The notes under the pieces are model-generated. The model was given only the letters and a program-made list of their open reading frames with translations, did no database searches and was not told the DNA's origin. Source: Acidobacteriota bacterium (lineage in GTDB: Bacteria > Acidobacteriota > Terriglobia > Bryobacterales > Bryobacteraceae). From it: a DNA stretch of 7,053 nt. Within the stretch, counting starts at the first letter, position 1. The number at the start of each line of letters is the position of its first letter. The DNA lies in NCBI GenBank assembly GCA_947505565.1, contig CANNLB010000128.1, forward strand, positions 1 through 7,053, read 5' to 3'. This document shows positions 1 through 6,570 of the stretch, piece by piece. A program made the position numbers and the translations under genes.

Positions 1-29
1 AGACGGGACGAATCGAAGAACATGAGTAA

Positions 30-557
30 GTGGGCCCTTTCGTTGAAAAGCGGCGACGAATCTATTTCCGCCCGATTGGACGCTGGGACTTTTCTCAGCC
101 GCGGAAGTGGCTGGCGGCTGCTGACGTATTGAGCTGGTGGAATAAGCAACTCGATCGGCGTAGCGTTGAGGCCGAGTAGGATCCTGGTATTGACGGGAGC
201 GACCCCATTCCCGTCTCCCTCTCCCAGGCCAAAAGCGTTCCGATTGGCTGGATTTAGTGGGACCGAGGGTAGGACTTTCTAGAGTATGCTAGCCAGCGGG
301 GTGCGGCCCATCGGTCCGCCGCCTCTACTTAATGGTGGGAGAAATCGAGATGACGGGTGGAGGGTTGGGGCCTGCTGCAATCCAGGAATTCGGGAAAAGC
401 TGCATCTTTACGAACGGAGACTCGGAGGCTATGCTCGCTGCACGGACCGTGAGCGATGCACCATGTGTTCGGGCCTTCCAGAGGGCCGGCTTCAGAATTG
501 TCATAACCCTGCAAGCACGCCTCGTCGTTCCCGGTGATCGCATGTCGGAGTAGGTAA
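30..557 (+). pseudogene. Decayed GNAT acetyltransferase (AAC(6')-like)
   Basis: No intact ORF exists here, but segments in two frames join into one GNAT N-acetyltransferase of about 175 codons, the usual length for the family. Frame 3 reads YFRPIGRWDF (63-92), WLAAADVLSWW (111-140), VEAE, then DGSDPIPV and VPIGWI (to 254). In related AAC(6')-like enzymes these correspond to the N-terminal FRPL...W...WW segment and the 'PIGxIQWY' strand. The frame is broken by TAG at 177-179, 255-257 and 270-272. Homology then moves to frame 2 somewhere around 300-328: LMVGEIEM, GGLGPAAI (359-382, the acetyl-CoA pyrophosphate loop, normally RGxGxG/A) and VRAFQRAGFRIV (467-502, the classic 'RAFEKAGF' helix-strand). 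The reading ends at TAG 551-553 or, after one more shift, TAA 555-557. The start is unclear; a GTG at 30 follows a TAA. The family call rests on remembered motifs, without a database search. Enzymes of this type acetylate an amine on a small molecule or aminoglycoside, but this copy cannot be functional. Confidence 0.72.
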
Positions 558-604
558 GTGGGCAAAGCCGGCGCAGGCATCTACAAAATTGGATGGTTCC
601 GAAC

Positions 605-633
605 ACTCCGGACAAGTTGACGCAGACCGGAGT
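605..633 (+). promoter_or_regulatory. Inverted repeat covering the DegT gene RBS
   Basis: ACTCCGG (605-611) and CCGGAGT (627-633) are perfect 7-base inverted arms around a 15-base loop. The right arm contains GGAG (629-632), one of two Shine-Dalgarno candidates for the DegT-family gene; the other, AGGA, lies at 634-637. In RNA the hairpin would mask the first and abut the second. As DNA it could equally be a dyad operator. No clear -10/-35 pair was recognised between 558 and 640. Confidence 0.35.
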
Positions 634-644
634 AGGATGTGTTT

Positions 645-1985
645 ATGACCAGACGCGAGGCAGTGGCGGCGGCAGCCGCGGGAATGACCATCGTGACTAG
701 CGCACAGGCCAAACCGGCCGCGCTAGGCGGCGACCCGGTGCGGAAGAAGGCGTTCCCCGGATGGCCCATCGTCGGCCCGGCGGAAAAAGAGGGGATTCAC
801 CGGGTGTTGACGAGCGGGAAATGGTACCGCGGCAATGGGAAGGAAGTGTTGGCGTTCGAGGAGCGTTACGCGCAGCTGGTGGGGAGTCAGTACTGTTTGG
901 CGACGGCCAACGGGACGAGCGCGCTGATGGTGGCGCTGCATGGGTTGGATGTGCAGGCCGGTGATGAGGTGATCGTGCCACCATACACTTTTATCGCGAC
1001 GGTGAACGCCGTGCTTTCCAAGTGCGCGCTGCCGGTGTTCATCGATACCGACGCGGCGACGTTTCAAATGGACGCGCGTAAGATCAGCGCAGCCGTGACG
1101 GAGCGGACAGTAGCTGTGATCCCGGTTCACATTGCTGGTTCGCCGGCGGATCTGGACGGGGTGTTGGCGGCGGCAAAGGGTAAGGGATTGAAGGTGCTGG
1201 AAGACGCCGCGCAGGCGCACCTGGCGGAATGGAAGGGCAAGCGGGTGGGCACGTTGGGCGACTGCGGGACGTTTAGCTTTCAGGCGTCGAAGAACCTGAA
1301 CTCAGGCGAGGGCGGGGCGGTGGTGTCCAACGACGGCGACTTTATTGAACGCTGTTACGCGTACCATACGAATTCGAATGCGCGGAAGCCGCCAGCGGGG
1401 AGCAGCGCGTTTATGAGCGGTTGGAACGGGGCACCGACGGCGCAGGGGGCCAACCTGCGGTTGACGGAGTTTCAAGCGGCGTTGTTACTGGCGCAGATGG
1501 AGCGGCTGGAAGCACAGTCGAGGCGGCGGGACGAGAACGCGGCGTATCTGTCGAAGAAACTGCGGGAGATACCCGGGATTGTCCCCGCGGCGTGGCACAC
1601 AGGGGCGACGCGGAGCGCCTGGCATTTATACATGTTCCGTTACGACGCGGCGCAGTTCGCGGGCTTGCCGCGGGCGACGTTTTTGAAGGCGCTCACCGCC
1701 GAAGGGATTCCGGCATCGAGTGGTTATTCCCCGCTAAACCGGCAGCCGTTTTTGGAGAACATTCTGAAGTCGCGGGGCTATCAGCGGATCTACGGAGAGG
1801 CTCGGTTGAAGCAGTGGCGGGAGCAGAACGAGTTGCCGGTGAATGACCGGTTGTGTCAGGAAGCGGTTTGGTTCACGCAGACGATGCTACTGGGCGAGCG
1901 GAGCGATATGGACGATATTGCGACGGCCATCGCGAAGGTGCACCAACACGCGGCGGAGTTGGCTACCAGTTCTCGGCCCGTTTGA
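645..1985 (+). CDS. DegT/DnrJ/EryC1/StrS-family PLP aminotransferase with Tat-like leader
   Basis: A type I-fold PLP enzyme of the family that transaminates keto-sugars or makes AHBA-like compounds; the true substrate is unknown. Numbering from ATG 645 (446 aa): the leader has TRREAV followed by an Ala-rich stretch to AQA near residue 22, resembling a Tat signal. NGTSAL (about 89-94) is the cofactor-phosphate loop and EDAAQAH (about 186-192) carries the Asp that contacts the PLP ring nitrogen. FSFQASKNLNSGEGG (about 210-224) places the Schiff-base Lys at about 216. The C-terminal part has a GYSPLNRQPF segment. Length and motifs are complete, so it looks active. ATG 645 has AGGA (634-637) at 7 bases; an in-frame GTG at 639, 6 bases after GGAG (629-632), would add two residues. 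The gene stands alone; its 3' end overlaps a convergent PA14 pseudogene. A periplasmic PLP enzyme is unusual, but Tat-signal DegT proteins recur in Acidobacteria and Planctomycetes. Confidence 0.93.
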   Translation: MTRREAVAAAAAGMTIVTSAQAKPAALGGDPVRKKAFPGWPIVGPAEKEGIHRVLTSGKWYRGNGKEVLAFEERYAQLVGSQYCLATANGTSALMVALHGLDVQAGDEVIVPPYTFIATVNAVLSKCALPVFIDTDAATFQMDARKISAAVTERTVAVIPVHIAGSPADLDGVLAAAKGKGLKVLEDAAQAHLAEWKGKRVGTLGDCGTFSFQASKNLNSGEGGAVVSNDGDFIERCYAYHTNSNARKPPAGSSAFMSGWNGAPTAQGANLRLTEFQAALLLAQMERLEAQSRRRDENAAYLSKKLREIPGIVPAAWHTGATRSAWHLYMFRYDAAQFAGLPRATFLKALTAEGIPASSGYSPLNRQPFLENILKSRGYQRIYGEARLKQWREQNELPVNDRLCQEAVWFTQTMLLGERSDMDDIATAIAKVHQHAAELATSSRPV

Positions 1986-2460
1986 GGGCGCTGAGGTGTC
2001 CGGCGGTCCAGACTCCGTCGACAGCGCGCGGCAGGAAGTCGTCCGGGCGGACGGACAGCACGAGCGCGAGCATGTGCGCCGGATCCTGGAAATAGACGCC
2101 CCGGGTGAAGCGGGCGGAGGCGGTCAAGGCGAGAGGCGGACGGGTGCCATCGTTATCGATCAAGAGGCGATCGTTGTGATCCACCATTTCCCTCCGTCGT
2201 CCGAGAGTCAGTTACAGGCAGACAGGCCCGGATTTTCGACCCAGAACCGTGCGGTGTAGTCGATGGCGCACCATCCCAAGCGATTCGTGATGCAGGGAAG
2301 CCGCGTTCGAAGGATTGGGGCGGGACGTTTAAGCTTGGGGTGTAAATGGAGCCGACGGAGCGGTTGGGATCGAAGCGGGGCCGCAGATCCATGCCCGGCT
2401 TGAAAAAGTAACTTTTTCCTTCGAGACCGGCGGAAGAGACGACGGCAGTGCCGAAGGTCT
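1963..2460 (-). pseudogene. Broken PA14-like domain gene
   Basis: Three minus-strand pieces in three frames form one PA14-like domain of the type common in Acidobacteria. Piece 1 (about 2455-2294) reads FGTAVVSSAGLEGKSYFF, then VGSIYTPSLNVPPQSF and ERGFP. One base appears missing near 2293, and piece 2 (2291 to about 2178) continues ITNRLGWCAIDYTARFWV, ENPG, a TGA stop (2208-2210) and then SDDGGKWWI. A further shift leads to piece 3 (to 1963): RLLIDNDGTRPP and VYFQDPAHMLALVLSV. These match the family pattern 'FPGVTNRxEWFAIDY...FWV..PG.Y.F.L.SDDGS.L.ID...LVIDNDG..PP...YFQGP...ALVL.V' from memory. The span between TRG and VYFQ also seems to lack a few residues. The upstream part (2461-2514) contains a TAG and no signal peptide, so the N-terminus seems lost. 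PA14 domains usually bind carbohydrate or sit in exported proteins. It lies just after the racemase-like gene and overlaps the DegT gene end by 23 bases. Piece 3 alone (1963-2187, 74 codons, GGAGGG just upstream) could be mis-annotated as a small gene. Confidence 0.75.
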
Positions 2461-2514
2461 ACTCGGGAGTCTGCTGGGGCCCTAACGGCGGAGCGGGCAG
2501 AAACGGGACGAGCC

Positions 2515-3168
2515 TTACAGCAGTTGCCGCAGGGCGACCATGCTTGTTTCGAGGCTGGAGAAGACGGGGATGCCGAGGCGAGCCTGCAGGGCGGGGACGA
2601 GGGGGCCCATCGAGACCTGAGCCAGCACGAGCGCTCCAATTCCCTGCCCTGCCAAGCGATCGGCCGCGGCGGTGAGTTGGGCATCATGTTCTGCGCGGTC
2701 ACCGGCTAAAAGCGCAGCGATGGCGGAGGGGAGTAACTCGGAGACGAGTTCGACGGGATGGGAGCCGGCTGCGGATTGGATTAATTTTTCTGAGATCGAG
2801 AGGGTGGGCGGGAACGTGACGAGCAAGCCGACCCGTCGGGCTGCGGCGACGGCCATGGCGGCCATGGGCTCGTCGATCTTCAGGACGGGGATGGGGGCGG
2901 CGACGCGGAGGGCGTCCATCGCCGCGCGGGAGACGGCGGAACAGCTGACGAGAGCAACCTGAGCGCCATACACTGCGTGACCGGTTCGAATCATCTCGAG
3001 AAGGCGAGCGTGGGCAGGGTCCCAATCGGCAGCCGCGAAAAGGCCCATTACGCCGTCATCGAGGAGGTTCGTAATCCGCAACTCCGGCCAGTGCCGCGGA
3101 TAGAAATTCATGATCGGGTCGAGCGACGGGCGGGCGGCGTGGACGAAGACGGCGCGAGGAGCTGACAT
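2515..3168 (-). CDS. Asp/Glu/hydantoin racemase superfamily protein
   Basis: A 217-aa soluble protein with the two-lobe pattern of the aspartate/glutamate/hydantoin racemase superfamily. VALVSCSAVSRAAMDAL (about 71-87) holds the first catalytic-type Cys at about 76. PIPVLKIDEPMAAMAV (about 93-107) and ARRVGLLVTFPPT (about 110-122) match the central 'P.i.i.d...A...G.rvgvlat..t' segment. At the site of the second Cys (normally VxGCTxxP) the sequence is VLAQVSMGPL (about 181-190), with Gln at 184, so ordinary two-base racemisation is doubtful; a LAQxSM variant is, from memory, shared by a subgroup of these proteins. No signal peptide is seen, so it should act in the cytoplasm. ATG 3168 is 6 bases after the DUF1552 gene stop with no strong ribosome binding site between, suggesting translational coupling and membership in that operon. 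The substrate is unknown; isomerase, decarboxylase or racemase activities all occur in this superfamily. Confidence 0.85.
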   Translation of the reverse strand: MSAPRAVFVHAARPSLDPIMNFYPRHWPELRITNLLDDGVMGLFAAADWDPAHARLLEMIRTGHAVYGAQVALVSCSAVSRAAMDALRVAAPIPVLKIDEPMAAMAVAAARRVGLLVTFPPTLSISEKLIQSAAGSHPVELVSELLPSAIAALLAGDRAEHDAQLTAAADRLAGQGIGALVLAQVSMGPLVPALQARLGIPVFSSLETSMVALRQLL

Positions 3169-3174
3169 GAGAAG

Positions 3175-4497
3175 TTAGGCGAGGACACCACGGGCGGGGC
3201 CCGTACTGTCAGCGAACCGCTCGACGGGGGTACCGAAGGCATCGAGCATGGAGACGTAAAGGTTCGAAAGGGGGCTATCGGGACCGTAGATGAGGTGCTG
3301 CCCGGTGTTCAGACGGCCGCCGGCCCGACCAGCCAAGACGACCGGAAGGTTATGCGGATCGTGTTTGTTGCCATCGCGGAAGCCGGCGCCCATTAGGATC
3401 ATGGAGTTGTCGAGGACGTTGCTTTCCCCTTCACACATACCGCGCAATTTTGAGAGCAGATAGGCGTATTGTTCGATATGCCAGCGGTTAATGAGCTGGT
3501 ACTGGCGCATCTGTTCGGCATCGTCCATATGGTGCGAGATGGAGTGATGAGCGCCCTTGACGCCGTCGACGAAGGTGAAGTTTTGATTACTCACTTCGTT
3601 ATTGAACATAAAGGTGGCAATGCGGGTGGAGTCTGTTTGGAAGGCGAGGGCCATCATGTCGAGCATGAGTCGCACGTGCTCTGCGAAGTCCTTAGGTTGC
3701 GCTTCAGGCTTGGCGGCGGGGTCGATGGCAACTCGCGGTTTCCAGTTGGCCTGGGTGGGGCTGACGGAACGGTGTAACCGATCTTCGAGCGAGCGCACGA
3801 CGCTGAGATACTCGTCCATGCGGACTTGGTCGGCGGTACCTAACTTAGAGCGAAGCTGCTTGGCATCATCGAGCACGAGATCGAGCAACTGCACGTCCTG
3901 CTGGACGGCGTTGCCGGCGGGCCGGGTGGCGCGGAGCAGGCGCTCAAACACCGAGCGCGGGTTGATTTCGCGGGCGAGGGGGTTGCTATGACCGCTCCAG
4001 GCGATGTGGGAGCCGTAGACGCGGGTGTAGCCGACGTTGCGATCGACGCCGGTCGTAACAGGGCTGGTGGCGAGTTCAAACGAAGCGAACGGAGTTTGCT
4101 GGCCAGAGCGTTGGGCGGCCACCTGGTCCATGGAGATGCCGTTACAGTTGAGGTCGACACCGAGGGTTTTGGTGACGGTAGTGCACGTCAGAAAGCCCGA
4201 CATTTTGACGTAATGACCGTCGCCACCCTTGGCGGCTTGGTTCCACAAGTTCGTGCCGACGATGAGATCGTCCTTGAAAGCCTGCAGCGGCTGCAGGGTG
4301 GGAGAGAGCAGGAAGTCGCGGCCTTCGCCGGCGGGGGTCCACAGGGCGGGATGGACGCCGTTGGGCATGTACAGGGCGGCCATGCGGATGGGAGGCTTGG
4401 CGGCGGGGCCTTTCTTGGCGGCCATGGCTTCAAACCAAGGCAGCGCGAGAGCGGCACCGGTGCCGCGCAGCAAGGTACGACGGGATAGTGGTTTCAT
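3175..4497 (-). CDS. DUF1552 family protein, Tat-exported
   Basis: A 440-aa member of the DUF1552 family (Pfam name from memory), full length. The leader SRRTLLRGTG (residues 5-14) followed by a short hydrophobic stretch to about residue 26 is a good twin-arginine signal, so a folded, possibly cofactor- or metal-containing protein is predicted in the periplasm. Family landmarks include ALYMPNGVHPALWTP (about 41-55) soon after the leader, and in the C-terminal part NSMILMGAGFRDGNKHDPHN (about 364-383), LPVVLAGRAGG, then LSNLYVSMLDAFGTPVERF. The C-terminal pattern resembles DUF1501/sulfatase-like proteins of the alkaline phosphatase superfamily, with His and Asp in the HDPHN segment as possible metal ligands; this is inference. 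Its ATG overlaps the TGA of the upstream DUF1592-type gene in an ATGA, so the two are translationally coupled. In Acidobacteria and Planctomycetes the two families are routinely neighbours and are thought to act together, but no activity is established. Confidence 0.93.
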   Translation of the reverse strand: MKPLSRRTLLRGTGAALALPWFEAMAAKKGPAAKPPIRMAALYMPNGVHPALWTPAGEGRDFLLSPTLQPLQAFKDDLIVGTNLWNQAAKGGDGHYVKMSGFLTCTTVTKTLGVDLNCNGISMDQVAAQRSGQQTPFASFELATSPVTTGVDRNVGYTRVYGSHIAWSGHSNPLAREINPRSVFERLLRATRPAGNAVQQDVQLLDLVLDDAKQLRSKLGTADQVRMDEYLSVVRSLEDRLHRSVSPTQANWKPRVAIDPAAKPEAQPKDFAEHVRLMLDMMALAFQTDSTRIATFMFNNEVSNQNFTFVDGVKGAHHSISHHMDDAEQMRQYQLINRWHIEQYAYLLSKLRGMCEGESNVLDNSMILMGAGFRDGNKHDPHNLPVVLAGRAGGRLNTGQHLIYGPDSPLSNLYVSMLDAFGTPVERFADSTGPARGVLA

Positions 4498-6287
4498 CGT
4501 TTCGACTCCTGCCGGAAGGGGATACTCCGGACAATTTCAGTGATTAGTGTATGCGCGCGGAATTCGTTCCGCTCGACGACGGCGAGGATTTGGTCGACGG
4601 CACAATCGTCTTCCGCGGTGAGGCCTCGCCCCAGAGCGTAGCCGAGCAGTTTGCGGGTCAGATTCTGGAATACCTGATTCTTCTTTGTGAGGAGGACGCG
4701 CTTGAGTTCGACGGGTCCGATGTAGGCGGTTCCATCGGGCAAGACGCCGGAGGCATCAATGGGTTGGCCAGACTCGGTTTCGCGCCAGCGGCCGAGGGAA
4801 TCGTAGTTTTCGAGGCCGAAGCCGAGCGGGTCGATACGGCTATGGCACCCGGCGCAAGTGGGGTTGGCGCGATGCTGTTCGAGACGCGCGCGGAGCGTTT
4901 GCGGCGTAGCTCCGGCGTGCTCCTTGAGTTCTGGAACGTTGGGAGGTGGCGGCGGGGGCGGGGTTCCGAGCAGCGATTCGAGGATCCATTTGCCACGCAA
5001 AACGGGGCTGGTCCGCGCGGGGTAAGAGCTGACCGCGAGGACCGCGGCCATCGTCAGCAAGCCGCCACGGTGGGAACCGGCGGGCATGTCGAAGCGCTTC
5101 GGCTGCTGGCGGAGGTCCTTCGATGGGATGTTATAGAACCGGGCGAGCTTGTTGCTGACGACCGAGTACGGAGCGTCGAGGAGATGCGTTAGCGGCTCGT
5201 TCTGTATCAGCACTTCCTGGAAGAACAGGGCGGGCTCATATAAGATGCCCGATTGAATTTCGGCGTCGTAGTATTCGGGGGAAACCTTTGGATCGGGCTT
5301 GATGTCTCGGCCCAGTTCCCGAATGGAAAGCCACTGGCCGACGAAGTTTTCGGCGAACTCGACGGACTTCTGATCCTTCAAAAGCCGGATGGCTTGAGCA
5401 GAAAGAACGGAGGGGTCGGAGAGCTTGTTTTCGCCGGCCAACTTGAGCAGTTCGGCGTCGGGCATGCCCCCCCAGAGGAAGTAGCTAAGTCGGCTGGCGA
5501 GGGCGAAATCGAGGGTCGAGTTTTCGAGTCGGAAGAGGAAATGTGGAGAAATCAGGACGGCCTGGATGGCGTAGCTGATGGAATCGTCATAGTTTTCGCC
5601 GCGTTTTTGGGCGGCATCGAACAGTGCTATATAGCGATTGACCTCGAGCTGTTCGACCGGACGGCGGAAGGCTCGGGGGAGCAGCGCGGAGAGCGTAGCG
5701 CGGGCGTCCGGTTCTTTGCTCAAGAAAGCGGCGCGGGATTTCGGATCCTTCATCGCGTAGTCGAGAGCGATTTTGGCGGCTTCCAGATATTTTTCGGCGT
5801 GGATGGGAGACAGAAACAGGGTTTCGGCGGCGTTGTCGAAGCCTTCGCCTCCGGCCCCATCGGCGGGCAGGTTCCGCCCGGCGTTGACAGGAATATTGAG
5901 CAGGTCGCGAACGGTGGCCGTGTACTCGTTGCGGTTCAGGCGGCGGAGCGGAAACGGGGGCGGAGTAATGCCGTCCGCGCAGGCCGCGGCGTGGAGTTTC
6001 GTCGTCACCCAATTGCTGAACTTCTCCCGATCCACCATGGAAACAGGGGGCGAACCCGGGGGCGGCATGTCCCCTTCCCGCACGCGACTGGCGACGCGAT
6101 GCCACAGCTTCGCCCGAGCAATGACGGACTGCTCGTCCGGGAACTGGGTGAGGTCAAGACCACCCACGGCACCCTTGCCGGAATGACATTTCTGACAGTT
6201 AGCCCGGAGCAAGGATTGCGCTTCGCCGAAGGTAAACGGGTCGGCCGCGAGAGCAACGGGAGCCAGTAGGAAAAGAAACTTTAACAT
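4494..6287 (-). CDS. Exported DUF1587/1595/1592/1588/1585 protein with two CXXCH haem motifs
   Basis: A 597-aa Planctomycete-type cytochrome-like protein. The leader MLKFLFLLAPVALA (cleavage near residue 14-15) is a Sec signal. A small cytochrome c-like segment follows with CQKCH at 31-35 and a downstream MPPPG at 74-78 that could supply the axial Met. From family knowledge the domain order is DUF1587 (about 110-178, RRLNRNEYTATVRDLL), DUF1595 (about 195-255, LPRAFRRPV...ISPHFLFR), DUF1592 (about 258-390, LASRLSYFLWGGMPD, ending at RFYNIP), DUF1588 (about 402-500, HRGGLLTMAAVLAVSSYPAR, RGKWILE, then CAGCH at 478-482 and DPLGFGLENYD) and DUF1585 (about 515-592). A Pro-rich linker (443-450) precedes the second haem motif. 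All parts are present. ATG 6287 has AGGA 5 bases upstream (6293-6296). It is the first gene of a three-gene operon with the DUF1552 and racemase-like genes. A role in periplasmic electron transfer or oxidation is inferred; no reaction is known for this architecture. Confidence 0.95.
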   Translation of the reverse strand: MLKFLFLLAPVALAADPFTFGEAQSLLRANCQKCHSGKGAVGGLDLTQFPDEQSVIARAKLWHRVASRVREGDMPPPGSPPVSMVDREKFSNWVTTKLHAAACADGITPPPFPLRRLNRNEYTATVRDLLNIPVNAGRNLPADGAGGEGFDNAAETLFLSPIHAEKYLEAAKIALDYAMKDPKSRAAFLSKEPDARATLSALLPRAFRRPVEQLEVNRYIALFDAAQKRGENYDDSISYAIQAVLISPHFLFRLENSTLDFALASRLSYFLWGGMPDAELLKLAGENKLSDPSVLSAQAIRLLKDQKSVEFAENFVGQWLSIRELGRDIKPDPKVSPEYYDAEIQSGILYEPALFFQEVLIQNEPLTHLLDAPYSVVSNKLARFYNIPSKDLRQQPKRFDMPAGSHRGGLLTMAAVLAVSSYPARTSPVLRGKWILESLLGTPPPPPPPNVPELKEHAGATPQTLRARLEQHRANPTCAGCHSRIDPLGFGLENYDSLGRWRETESGQPIDASGVLPDGTAYIGPVELKRVLLTKKNQVFQNLTRKLLGYALGRGLTAEDDCAVDQILAVVERNEFRAHTLITEIVRSIPFRQESKR

Positions 6288-6301
6288 GCCTATCCTGAAC
6301 T

Positions 6302-6320
6302 AGTATGACGCATATTATGC
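6302..6320 (-). promoter_or_regulatory. Candidate promoter/operator before the DUF1592-DUF1552 operon
   Basis: The 48 bases between the receptor remnant and the operon start contain, on the minus strand, CATAAT (6319-6314) and CATACT (6307-6302), both acceptable -10 boxes. No good -35 was found; TTTTGA sits 16 bases upstream of CATAAT. CATAAT lies inside GCATAATATGC (6310-6320), a palindrome with 5-base arms around one central base, which could be a small operator. The evidence is compositional only: this is an AT-rich patch in GC-rich DNA at the right place. Confidence 0.3.
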
Positions 6321-6330
6321 GGGGGAGCTA

Positions 6331-6351
6331 CCGGCTCAAAAAACGAGCCGG
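6331..6351 (-). terminator. Stem-loop over the TonB remnant stop codon
   Basis: Perfect 7-base arms CCGGCTC and GAGCCGG enclose a 7-base loop (GTTTTTT on the minus strand). The arms overlap the last codons and the TGA (6338-6336) of the receptor remnant. There is no T-run after the stem, so it is not a canonical intrinsic terminator; it may be a weak or factor-assisted one insulating the operon downstream, or chance. Confidence 0.3.
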
Positions 6352-6530
6352 AGCCTGAATTGAATGTCGCGTGGGTTGCCCCCTTGCAGGATCTGTCCGA
6401 ACTGCGCGCTGGCCAGATCGGTGGTGGTTTCCCGCGCGTCCAGCGCCGGAGAGAAGTAAAGCCCGGCGGAGTCAGCCACGGTGCTGGTCGCCGTGGCGCT
6501 TTCGCCCTGGGAGAAGAGAGGAATCTTCGG
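6336..6530 (-). pseudogene. C-terminal remnant of a TonB-dependent receptor
   Basis: The last part of this reading frame, LDARETTTDLASAQFGQI, LQGGNPRDIQF and RLRLVF before TGA at 6338-6336, closely resembles the C-terminal end of Solibacter-type TonB-dependent receptors (carboxypeptidase-regulatory-like/plug/barrel proteins), which finish in '...SSxxFGxIxxxxxPRxIQFxLKLxF'. The alternating last strand ending in Phe is the outer-membrane beta-barrel signature recognised by the BAM complex. Those receptors are usually around 1,000 residues; here at most about 65 fit before the stop of the PEP-CTERM gene at 6571. The nominal ATG at 6602 lies inside that gene in another frame and is not believable as a start. 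The left-over sequence therefore looks like a truncated end with the rest deleted. The 5' limit of the remnant is uncertain: similarity is clear from about 6445 down and faint above it. Confidence 0.65.
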
Positions 6531-6570
6531 GATTAAGGTGGGAGTCGATCTGAGTGATTGTGATAGCGGC

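Noticed and set aside
177..272. Three in-frame TAG codons in the GNAT remnant, considered as recoded amber codons.
   Set aside because: A frameshift also breaks the gene, TAG occurs at the end of other readings here, and no recoding element or suppressor tRNA is visible. Decay is simpler.
286..615. Several open frames on both strands over the GNAT remnant, including a 96-codon minus-strand one.
   Set aside because: Only the frame-2 plus-strand segment carries GNAT motifs; the others are out of frame or antisense.
2402..2418. Near-perfect palindrome with 8-base arms (GAAAAAGT / ACTTTTTC).
   Set aside because: It falls on the GKSYFF codons of the PA14 remnant and is explained by Lys/Phe codon runs; no T-run or operon end needs it there.
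2448..2962. Plus-strand frames opposite the racemase-like gene and PA14 remnant.
   Set aside because: No domain motifs, and they conflict with the better supported minus-strand genes.
4256..4300. CTGCAG-rich local repeats (gcctgcagcggctgcagggt).
   Set aside because: They encode LQPLQAF in the intact DUF1552 gene, so codon repetition explains them.
3988..4488. Plus-strand open frames of over 100 codons opposite the DUF1552 gene.
   Set aside because: Shadows of the intact DUF1552 frame, with no recognisable motifs.
5253..6269. A 338-codon plus-strand open frame opposite the DUF1592-type gene.
   Set aside because: It mirrors the codons of a well-supported multidomain gene; its translation shows no family motif, and long antisense frames are expected in GC-rich coding DNA.
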